DNA of 9,438 nucleotides from NCBI GenBank assembly GCA_019090225.1, contig JAHRWI010000003.1, positions 1 to 9,438 on the forward strand, in the 5' to 3' direction. The stretch's first letter is position 1, and each line of letters opens with the position of its first letter. Positions 1 through 5,177 of the stretch are shown here, in pieces. The translations under genes and the position numbers were made by a program. This stretch comes from Porticoccaceae bacterium. Lineage in GTDB: Bacteria > Pseudomonadota > Gammaproteobacteria > Pseudomonadales > Porticoccaceae. The notes under the pieces were generated by a model. That model saw nothing but the letters and a program-made list of their open reading frames with translations. It was not told the DNA's origin and made no database searches.

Positions 1-342
1 ACTTTGTTATTCATTATTTATTTTTCGCAAACATGGCTCATTTCGACGTCTGGCTTTTATACTGTACTGCGTGTCGCTTGCAAAGAATAGCTCGAATTGA
101 GCCTACAGCAGGCTTTCTGTTGGTGGTGTTTGCATCGATAACTATTTGTTGGACTTATTGCATATTGATGCTGGTGTCGCTACGGCTTTTGTTACAGAGT
201 GAAAGGCTACTATGGACTACGGCGTTTATTGACCACCGGTTTATTGCCGACGAGATTTAGTGGAAAAAACCGGCGCTACAATCTACGGGTATTTCGTTAC
301 GCCCGAAACACAATACATAGGTCTACCTGGGAGGATTATGCT
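1..342. other. Non-coding stretch before crotonase A
   Basis: I see no gene here. A frame opening at 33 could encode 75 residues, but it has no ribosome binding site and no recognisable domain. The open frame of crotonase A can be extended back to an ATG at 199, but that extension does not look like protein of the family. The octamer GTTTATTG occurs at 224-231 and again at 239-246, inside two 15-bp units (222-236, 237-251) that match at 11 of 15 positions. CTACGGC recurs at 180-186 and 217-223. No convincing promoter was found: TACAAT at 277-282 lacks a matching -35. Confidence 0.6.
329..335 (+). promoter_or_regulatory. Ribosome binding site deciding the start of crotonase A
   Basis: GGGAGGA lies 7 bases before the ATG at 343. 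It favours that codon over the in-frame ATG at 199, which has no such site. The ATG at 338 is out of frame and meets a stop after two codons. Confidence 0.75.
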
Positions 343-1011
343 ATGACTGACTACGTGTACTATCGATTAGAAGACGGGATTGCCTTTTTGACTATGGATG
401 ATGGCAAGGCTAATGCCATGAGCGTATCAATGAGCGAGGCTCTCACCGAGAATCTTGATCGGGCGCTTGAAGAGGCTGACGTGGCAGTCATTACTGGTCG
501 CCCAGGTTTACTTTGTGCCGGTTTTGATCTGAAGGTCATCAATGGTACGGCGGAACAACGAGACGCCATGGTTAATGCCGGTGCGCGACTTATGCACAAG
601 GCTTATACGCATCCCCAGCCGGTGGTGATTGCCTGTACCGGCCACGCTATTGCTGCAGGCGCGTTGCTGGCTTTAACTGCGGATTACCGGCTTGGTATTT
701 TGGGTGATTATAAAATCGGCTTGAACGAAACATCGATTGGTCTCCGCCTGCCGGTATTTGGGCGGGAGCTGGCCAGGGATAGACTCGATAATCGCCGCCT
801 GACGCAGGCTACCCTCAACGCGACTTTATATGATCCGGAAGCAGCTGCTGACATCGGCTTTCTTGACGAAGTAGTAAGTGAGGAAGCCTTGTTGGCCCGT
901 ACTTCGAAAATCGCTCAGGATTTACAAAAGCTCGACGCTAAGGCTTTTGCGCAGGTGAAGGCCGATATTCGCAGGGATACTGGGGAAAAGATTTTTCGAT
1001 CGCTTAAATAG
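343..1011 (+). CDS. Crotonase-fold enzyme A (enoyl-CoA hydratase/isomerase family)
   Basis: This 222-residue protein has the crotonase fold and probably acts on an acyl-CoA thioester in the cytoplasm. The first oxyanion-hole segment is CAGFDLKVI (residues 58-66), and the second is GHAIAAGALLALTAD (100-114). Of the two glutamates that drive hydration in rat enoyl-CoA hydratase, the position of Glu144 is Leu108 here, while the Glu164 equivalent is kept as Glu129 in NETSIGL. Losing the first and keeping the second is typical of enoyl-CoA isomerases and other non-hydratase members, so isomerase activity is more likely than hydration; this is inference. The protein is somewhat shorter than the usual 250-270 residues, with a short C-terminal part. 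The start at 343 is chosen on its strong ribosome binding site. The next gene is on the other strand, so this one may be transcribed alone or end an upstream operon. Confidence 0.88.
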   Translation: MTDYVYYRLEDGIAFLTMDDGKANAMSVSMSEALTENLDRALEEADVAVITGRPGLLCAGFDLKVINGTAEQRDAMVNAGARLMHKAYTHPQPVVIACTGHAIAAGALLALTADYRLGILGDYKIGLNETSIGLRLPVFGRELARDRLDNRRLTQATLNATLYDPEAAADIGFLDEVVSEEALLARTSKIAQDLQKLDAKAFAQVKADIRRDTGEKIFRSLK

Positions 1012-1098
1012 ACTCTTTGTTATGGGGAGTTTATGGCGGGCTTAATGTGACATATCAGCTTTTATTGCATTGAGTGTGCGGGCGATGAGGCTGTAAGC

Positions 1099-1512
1099 CT
1101 AGTGCCTGGCCTGCTCGGGTTTTTCATCTCGCTCAATAGGGCCAATATTGGTTGGACCAGCCTGATGAAAGACCATTCTAAATTGGCCATTTTCTCGGCT
1201 AAAGCCATTGGTGGCCAGCAGCAGGTTGTCGGGTTGGCGTTCATCCCATTCGTAGCAAGTCACCATCACCATGTTTTCGTAGCTCACTACCTTATCGATT
1301 TTATGAATAATACGAGGGCAGGTGTGGTGACTGAGGATATTCTGCCAACTGGTAATGACGTCCTGTCGCCCGGTGAGCGCGTGTCCACCCGGATGAAGAC
1401 AAAGCAGAGGCGTGTTTTTTGCCCAGACATTATTCATTGCGTTTATATTGCGTTCCAGAAAGGCCTGATAAAAGGCATCATTACAAAATTGGGCTTCTTG
1501 GCTGTTTTTCAT
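1099..1512 (-). CDS. SnoaL/NTF2-like domain protein
   Basis: This 137-residue protein resembles the nuclear transport factor 2-like family (SnoaL-like or DUF4440-type), small cone-shaped alpha+beta domains that include isomerases, cyclases and many uncharacterised proteins. Family-like features are an N-terminal helix with FYQAFLERNINAMNNVWA (residues 14-31), then CLHPGGHALTGRQDVITSW (38-56), where the HPG segment and the GR..V..SW pattern are typical, and FHQAGPTN (115-122) near the C-terminus. There is no signal peptide or membrane segment, so it is probably cytoplasmic. The ribosome binding site before the ATG is weak. It sits alone on the minus strand between two crotonase genes, and the divergent gap it shares with crotonase B holds a 14-bp repeat array. 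The substrate is unknown. The last dozen residues are charged and probably disordered. Confidence 0.8.
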   Translation of the reverse strand: MKNSQEAQFCNDAFYQAFLERNINAMNNVWAKNTPLLCLHPGGHALTGRQDVITSWQNILSHHTCPRIIHKIDKVVSYENMVMVTCYEWDERQPDNLLLATNGFSRENGQFRMVFHQAGPTNIGPIERDEKPEQARH

Positions 1513-1550
1513 AGGCTTGTTGGTGCGTGTTTTATTTTGTTGTTAAGTGG

Positions 1551-1606
1551 TAGGGAGTTAGTGGTTGGCACTTAGTGCTAGGCAGTTAATTGTAGACAGT
1601 TAAATA
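1551..1606. repeat. 14-bp imperfect tandem repeat, four units
   Basis: Units start at 1551, 1565, 1579 and 1593 in exact 14-bp phase: TAGGGAGTTAGTGG, TTGGCACTTAGTGC, TAGGCAGTTAATTG and TAGACAGTTAAATA. A rough consensus is TAGGCAGTTAGTGG, matched at 13, 11, 12 and 9 positions. A weaker unit may precede it (1537-1550, eight matches to the first unit), and GCAGCT near 1611 may be a decayed unit shifted by one base. The array lies about 40 bases upstream of the SnoaL-like start codon. Confidence 0.65.
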
Positions 1607-1729
1607 GCTGGCAGCTCAAGTTAGCCTGGTTTTTAACCCCTCAGTAAACTCCTGCTGCTGAGATTCAACGTTCTACGACACCTTACCCCAAAGGCTTTAT
1701 GGTTCAAACAGGCAGCGCCTAAAATTAGC

Positions 1730-1735
1730 TATAAT
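1730..1735 (+). promoter_or_regulatory. Candidate -10 box for crotonase B
   Basis: TATAAT is a perfect match to the sigma-70 -10 consensus and would give a leader of roughly 75 bases before the ATG at 1816. No good -35 is present; the best option is CAAACA at 1705-1710, which matches only three bases with a 19-bp spacer. Transcription from here would depend on an activator or be weak. This is a motif call only. Confidence 0.3.
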
Positions 1736-1752
1736 AAAAATCACTTTGCTTA

Positions 1753-1800
1753 ATAACTCGCCCCATAAATCATTCTATAACTTAGCCCATAAACCAATCG
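1753..1800. repeat. 24-bp direct repeat, two units, before crotonase B
   Basis: Units 1753-1776 and 1777-1800 are adjacent and match at 18 of 24 positions. Both share ATAACT at the left and CCCATAAA in the middle (1762-1769 and 1786-1793). The pair lies between the candidate -10 and the ribosome binding region of crotonase B. That places it in the leader, where it could act as an operator pair or simply be a local duplication. Confidence 0.6.
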
Positions 1801-1815
1801 AGAAAAGAAGCTGAA

Positions 1816-2625
1816 ATGATACAAAAAAATAACAGCAAGATAATTATGCACCCGGACGACAACAGTAGTGCCACCTGTCGTATCGAAACCCGTGAGTGCG
1901 GTGCTGAAGTTGCCTGGATAGAAGTGGGCCACCCGAAAAAAATGAATGCCATCGGCAGTGTCATGATGGCTGATCTAGGAGAGATATTTTCTGAGCTAAA
2001 AGCCAATGACCAGCTGCGTGTTGTGGTGATTAGTGGTGCGGGCGAGCGCGCCTTCGTTGGCGGTGCATTTTTGCCAGAGCTGGATGGGTTGACGCCGCAG
2101 ACCGGACGGGAATTTATAACCCGTTTACACCTTGCCTGTCAGGCGGTACGGGATTGTCCGGTGCCGGTGATTGCGCGCATGAAAGGCTATTGCCTCGGTG
2201 CCGGGGTTGAGCTGGCTGCATCCTGCGATTTTCGTGTTGCCGACAGCTCAGTGATTTTCGGTATGCCCGAAGTGAAAGTGGGTCTGCCCTCCGTCATCGA
2301 AGCGGCCCTGTTGCCCATGTTGATAGGTTGGGGTAAGACCCGCGAGATGCTATTGACCAGCGCTAACTATAATGCCGACGAAGGTCAGGCCATGGGTTTT
2401 ATTGACACCCTGGTCGAAGAAGGTGCGCTGGATGAAACTGTCGAATTACGCGTTGCTCAGATTGTCGCTGCCGGACCACTGGCAGTACGAGCCCAAAAAG
2501 AATTGATTAATGCCTGGGAAAACCTCAGTCCTTCAGAGGGTATAAAGCTGGGCATTGACTATCTGGCCGCAGCCTATGAAACTGACGAACCCCAGCGCAT
2601 GATGGCTCCCTTACTTAAAAAGTGA
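1816..2625 (+). CDS. Crotonase-fold enzyme B (enoyl-CoA hydratase-like)
   Basis: This 269-residue protein is a full-length member of the enoyl-CoA hydratase family. The first oxyanion-hole segment is FVGGAFLPEL (residues 80-89), with Val-Gly-Gly where Cys-Ala-Gly is usual. The second is GYCLGAGVELAASCD (124-138). Both hydratase glutamates are present with the standard 20-residue spacing: Glu132 in GVEL and Glu152 in MPEVKVGL. It is therefore the best candidate of the three crotonases in the window for true hydration of 2-enoyl-CoA. Its start at 1816 follows a purine-rich AGAAAAGAAG. A second in-frame ATG at 1846 would remove ten residues ahead of the domain and cannot be excluded. The final codons CTT AAA AAG TGA are the first unit of a repeat that runs on into the gap. 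The cupin gene follows on the same strand after 145 bases. Confidence 0.9.
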   Translation: MIQKNNSKIIMHPDDNSSATCRIETRECGAEVAWIEVGHPKKMNAIGSVMMADLGEIFSELKANDQLRVVVISGAGERAFVGGAFLPELDGLTPQTGREFITRLHLACQAVRDCPVPVIARMKGYCLGAGVELAASCDFRVADSSVIFGMPEVKVGLPSVIEAALLPMLIGWGKTREMLLTSANYNADEGQAMGFIDTLVEEGALDETVELRVAQIVAAGPLAVRAQKELINAWENLSPSEGIKLGIDYLAAAYETDEPQRMMAPLLKK

Positions 2626-2707
2626 GAGCTTAAAAAGTGCAGGATTTTAAATCTACAGGGCTTGAGAAGTGAAGAGGCTAAAAAATAAAGCACTTAAAAA
2701 TAAAGGC
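2614..2707. repeat. Degenerate 15-17-bp tandem repeat starting in the stop-codon region of crotonase B
   Basis: CTTAAAAAGTG occurs at 2614-2624, containing the stop codon, and again exactly at 2629-2639. Further units with decreasing similarity begin at 2645 (TTTTAAATCTACAGGG), 2661 (CTTGAGAAGTGAAGAGG), 2678 (CTAAAAAATAAAGCA) and 2693 (CTTAAAAATAAAGGC). The spacing is 15, 16, 16, 17 and 15 bases. The first two units are clear; the later ones are a judgement by eye. Confidence 0.6.
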
Positions 2708-2770
2708 CCAGCTCGAATAAAAAAATCACAAAAAATATACCAACCACAACAAGAATAAAAGGAGAAGCCC

Positions 2771-3124
2771 ATGTCAATGATAGTCACTGAAAACGCGTTT
2801 ACAGGCAAAGAGCAGGCTATCGAAGAAATTAAGGCGGCCAATCTTTGGCTTTTAGAAGTTGATGTGGAGCCCAGGCAGGCCGATGCTCACTGGCACGAGT
2901 TTTATTCGCAGGTCTATATATTAGAAGGCCAGCTGAAGATAACTGATGTGGCCAGTGGCATTGAATATGTCTGTGGCCCCGGTACGCGAATGATCGTGCC
3001 GCCGCGAACGCTACATTCTGAGGATTATCTGGAAGCGAAAATTGTATTTGGCATCTCGATTGATCCGGCGATGCTGGGTGAAGAACTCGACAAGAACCCT
3101 GCCGAACTCACCCAGGACAGTTAA
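2771..3124 (+). CDS. Small single-domain cupin protein
   Basis: This 117-residue protein is one cupin beta-barrel. Motif 1 is seen as HWHEFYSQVYILEGQ (residues 40-54) with His40 and His42. The glutamate normally found just before the VYILEG strand is Gln48. Motif 2 is CGPGTRMIVPPRTLH (68-82), ending in His82. Three histidines and a glutamine would still allow a mononuclear metal centre, as in some dioxygenase-like and isomerase-like cupins, but binding without catalysis is also possible. A good ribosome binding site, GGAG at 2761-2764, sits six bases before the ATG; the second ATG at 2777 is less well placed. The A-rich leader from about 2715 should be unstructured in mRNA. It follows crotonase B on the same strand and ends in a convergent gap. 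The reaction is unknown. Confidence 0.85.
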   Translation: MSMIVTENAFTGKEQAIEEIKAANLWLLEVDVEPRQADAHWHEFYSQVYILEGQLKITDVASGIEYVCGPGTRMIVPPRTLHSEDYLEAKIVFGISIDPAMLGEELDKNPAELTQDS

Positions 3125-3189
3125 TATCCTGAGTGAGCATCGTCTAAGTCATTATCCTCAAAGCTATCTCTAGTTAAAGCGGGCTGTCG

Positions 3190-3209
3190 TTAATGGCACC
3201 TGCCATTAA
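3190..3209. terminator. Perfect palindrome in the convergent gap, probable bidirectional terminator
   Basis: TTAATGGCA (3190-3198) and TGCCATTAA (3201-3209) form a 9-bp perfect inverted repeat with a two-base centre; in RNA the loop would open to ACCT. It lies between the ends of the cupin gene (+) and the MDR gene (-), where a shared terminator is expected. On the plus strand it is followed by a T-rich but interrupted stretch. On the minus strand there is no U tract, so intrinsic termination there is less sure. Weaker pairs surround it: GCTTAG (3210-3215) with CTAAGC (3232-3237), and AGCTATC (3162-3168) with GATAGCT (3227-3233). Confidence 0.5.
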
Positions 3210-3240
3210 GCTTAGTTGTTGTTAAGGATAGCTAAGCCCA

Positions 3241-4245
3241 TTAGTAACGAATTACCACCTTACCAAAATGCCCTTGCTGTTCCAGACAGCGGTAAGCATC
3301 CGGGGCCTGATCAAAATCAAAGTGCTGATCGATGATAGGTTTAGTCTGGTGGGCTGACAGAGCGCGGTTCATATCCTGAAACATGGCGCGGCTGCCGACG
3401 TAAATACCCTGCAAGTTAATAGACTTGCGTAGCACGGCATCGGGATTTATCGCACCACCAACGCCTGAGAGGATGCCGATTAGCCCGACCATGCCGCCAA
3501 AACGGGTCGCAGTGAGGGATTTCTCCAGGGTGCCAGCGCCGCCGACTTCAAGCACCTGATCAACGCCCAGACCGTCGGTGAGTTTGAGGACAGTTTTTTG
3601 CCAGTCGGGGTCGGTGTTGTAGTTAATGGTTTGCCAGGCACCGAGCCCTTTGGCTCGTTCAAGTTTTTCATCGCTACTGGAGGTGATTATCACCTGTGCG
3701 CCGTGCATAACCGCAAATTGCAGGGCGAATATGGATACACCGCCAGTGCCAAGCGCCAGGACAATATCGCCGGCCTTGATGCCGCCCTTAACGACCATGG
3801 ATTGCCAGGCGGTTAATGCTGCGCAGGACAGAGTCGCGCCTTCTTCAAAACTCATGTGCTCGGGCAGGGCGACAACACCCAGTTCGTCGAGCACCACTTC
3901 TTCCGCCAGTACGCCATCTACGGCGCCACCCAGTGAGCTACGCATGACATCAGCGGTTATTTCACCGTCAAGCCAACGTTGGAAGAAGGTGGTAATCACC
4001 CGGTCGCCGGTTTTAAAACGGGTTACTGCCGATCCGGTTTCGATGATTTCACCGCAGCCGTCGGAGTTGGGTATCAGTGGCAGCTTGCCGCCCATACCGC
4101 CGTATATGACGGTGAGTAAATCCCGGTAATTTAAGGAGGATGCTTTAATCCGAACCCGCACCTGGCCAGCGCCTAATGGTGCAGACTCTCTTTCCGTCAG
4201 GACCAGGGCATCGATACCTTTGGTTTGTATCTCATAGACTTTCAT
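3241..4245 (-). CDS. Zinc-independent MDR alcohol dehydrogenase / quinone oxidoreductase-like
   Basis: This 334-residue protein is a full-length medium-chain dehydrogenase/reductase. The N-terminal GroES-like part has SSLNYRDLL (residues 36-44): Asn-Tyr-Arg-Asp replaces the cysteine zinc ligand. The four-cysteine structural zinc lobe is also absent, so this belongs to the zinc-free quinone-oxidoreductase-like branch. The Rossmann part has LGTGGVSIFALQFA (165-178) as the dinucleotide loop. The second strand ends in ITSSSDEKLERAK (187-199) with no acidic residue directly after it, which favours NADPH. C-terminal HFGKVVIRY is typical of the family. It is probably a cytoplasmic NADPH-linked reductase of a C=C or C=O bond, perhaps an enoyl intermediate; the substrate is not evident. 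It is the last gene of a three-gene minus-strand run, 76 bases after crotonase C. Its ribosome binding site is weak (CGAGA about ten bases before the ATG). Confidence 0.88.
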   Translation of the reverse strand: MKVYEIQTKGIDALVLTERESAPLGAGQVRVRIKASSLNYRDLLTVIYGGMGGKLPLIPNSDGCGEIIETGSAVTRFKTGDRVITTFFQRWLDGEITADVMRSSLGGAVDGVLAEEVVLDELGVVALPEHMSFEEGATLSCAALTAWQSMVVKGGIKAGDIVLALGTGGVSIFALQFAVMHGAQVIITSSSDEKLERAKGLGAWQTINYNTDPDWQKTVLKLTDGLGVDQVLEVGGAGTLEKSLTATRFGGMVGLIGILSGVGGAINPDAVLRKSINLQGIYVGSRAMFQDMNRALSAHQTKPIIDQHFDFDQAPDAYRCLEQQGHFGKVVIRY

Positions 4246-4276
4246 AGGGCTATTCTCGCTTGGTGTTTTATATTGT

Positions 4277-4311
4277 TAGTTATAAAGTAGATTATATTAG
4301 TTCTATAACTA
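4277..4311. repeat. AT-rich inverted repeat between crotonase C and the MDR gene
   Basis: TAGTTATA (4277-4284) and TATAACTA (4304-4311) are perfect 8-bp arms around a 19-base spacer. TTAGTTnTA also repeats directly at 4276-4284 and 4297-4305, 21 bases apart. On the minus strand, TATAAT can be read at 4296-4291 inside the spacer, in position to act as a -10 box for the MDR gene, though no good -35 accompanies it. This could be an operator-flanked internal promoter or a weak processing hairpin. Pairing is AT-rich and not very stable. Confidence 0.4.
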
Positions 4312-4321
4312 TTTGATTTAT

Positions 4322-5065
4322 CTATTTATACATACCCGCAGACAGGCCAATATCACGACCCAACTCCAGGGCGTCGGGCAAGGACATATCGGCGCAGCGG
4401 CGGATCAGTTGTTTGGTTAGCCACAGGGCATCGTGGTCATAACCTGCCAATGTTTGTGCTATTTCTGTCACCGTGGTCATCAATTGATCCGGGGCGACAA
4501 TGCGATTGATCATGCCAAATTCCAGGGCCTTTTGGGCGTCGATGTTTTCGCACAGTACCAGCAACTCGAACGCTGCCTTGCGGCCAATCTGATGAACCAG
4601 GGGTGGAGACACGCCTGCGGCGGGCATACCCAGCTTGACTTCCGGATAGCCAAATACCGCGTTGTCGGCAGCCACCACCATGTCGCAACTAATGGCCAGA
4701 TTACAGCCGCCGCCCAGAGCGTAGCCCTGCACTGCGGCGATCATCGGTGTGTTCAACGTCACCATCTGTTGATAAAAAGCGATGCTGTGATTAATGCTGC
4801 CTGCTATCTCTCGGGAGCTGGGCGATTCGCCCATATCGGAAAGATCAGCACCGGCGCAGAAGGCGCGACCTTCACCGGCGATGACCATGACGGCGACCTG
4901 GGGGTCTTGATCAGCTGCCTTTAGTGCAGCCGATAGTTCATCCGATAAGAGCTGGCTCATGGCATTGAGTTTGTCTGGTCGGTTTAGAGTGAAATAACGG
5001 ATCGCGCCTTCATTTCTTACCGTGATGGTTTCGTAGCTAGTGGTTTCAGCGGCTGTATCAGCCAT
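4322..5065 (-). CDS. Crotonase-fold enzyme C (enoyl-CoA hydratase/isomerase family)
   Basis: This 247-residue protein is a classical-looking enoyl-CoA hydratase/isomerase. Substrate and oxyanion signatures are LNRPDKLNAM (residues 27-36), FCAGADLSDM (69-78) and GYALGGGCNLAISCD (114-128). The first hydratase glutamate (rat Glu144) is replaced by Asn122, while the second is kept as Glu142 in YPEVKLGM. It is thus unlikely to be a normal two-glutamate hydratase; isomerase or another crotonase reaction fits better, as inference. The ATG is supported by AGGAGT (plus-strand positions 5073-5078) seven bases upstream. The C-terminus, ending LSAGMYK, lacks the longer tail of some members, but the length is normal. 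It lies second in the minus-strand run, 112 bases after the CoA-transferase gene and 76 before the MDR gene, and probably shares a transcript with them. Confidence 0.9.
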   Translation of the reverse strand: MADTAAETTSYETITVRNEGAIRYFTLNRPDKLNAMSQLLSDELSAALKAADQDPQVAVMVIAGEGRAFCAGADLSDMGESPSSREIAGSINHSIAFYQQMVTLNTPMIAAVQGYALGGGCNLAISCDMVVAADNAVFGYPEVKLGMPAAGVSPPLVHQIGRKAAFELLVLCENIDAQKALEFGMINRIVAPDQLMTTVTEIAQTLAGYDHDALWLTKQLIRRCADMSLPDALELGRDIGLSAGMYK

Positions 5066-5139
5066 GGTGTTTACTCCTGTCCCAGGTGATTGAGGGGGTT
5101 GTTGCTAGTTGGTAGCAGATTCTATTAGTTAAATTATCG

Positions 5140-5169
5140 CGTGGCCTGGCGTGGTTTGCCGTGGTGTAG
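5140..5169. repeat. 10-bp tandem repeat, three units
   Basis: CGTGGCCTGG, CGTGGTTTGC and CGTGGTGTAG follow one another at 5140, 5150 and 5160. All begin with CGTGG and the spacing is exactly 10 bases, close to one helical turn. The array starts a few bases beyond the stop codon of the CoA-transferase gene, reading in its direction. Nearby, TGCTA (5103-5107) and TAGCA (5113-5117) form a small inverted repeat that could be a weak hairpin. Confidence 0.5.
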
Positions 5170-5177
5170 ACCTCGGG

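Larger units (their letters stand above)
1513..1815. other. Divergent intergenic region with repeats and a candidate promoter
   Basis: This 303-base gap separates the SnoaL-like gene (leftward) from crotonase B (rightward), so it must hold promoters for both unless either is read through from outside. I see a degenerate 14-bp tandem repeat on the SnoaL side, a perfect -10-like TATAAT, and a 24-bp two-unit direct repeat just before crotonase B. There is no open frame of interest inside it. Confidence 0.7.

Noticed and set aside
142..148. Racemase reading of the CoA-transferases (residues 142-148 of copy 1)
   Set aside because: The histidine of alpha-methylacyl-CoA racemases is tyrosine in copy 1 and phenylalanine in copy 2, while the transferase aspartate is kept in both. 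The coordinates given here are residue numbers.
33..260. Open frame encoding 75 hydrophobic, cysteine-containing residues
   Set aside because: It has no ribosome binding site or recognisable family, and the composition is what translated AT-rich non-coding DNA gives. It also overlaps the unlikely upstream extension of crotonase A.
277..282. TACAAT as a -10 box for crotonase A
   Set aside because: No acceptable -35 hexamer lies 16-19 bases upstream.
199..342. N-terminal extension of crotonase A from an upstream ATG
   Set aside because: The extra 48 residues match nothing in crotonases, the ATG lacks a ribosome binding site, and a strong site precedes the ATG at 343.
1088..1100. AGGCT/AGCCT hairpin at the end of the SnoaL-like gene
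   Set aside because: It is only five base pairs, overlaps the stop codon and has no U tract after it, so I do not call it a terminator.
1102..1575. Plus-strand open frame opposite the SnoaL-like gene
   Set aside because: It lies antisense to a protein with clear family motifs, and its own translation shows none.
3626..4129. Long plus-strand open frame opposite the MDR gene, rich in Ser, Pro and Thr
   Set aside because: Its composition is typical of the antisense of a GC-rich coding frame, and the opposite strand encodes an intact MDR protein.
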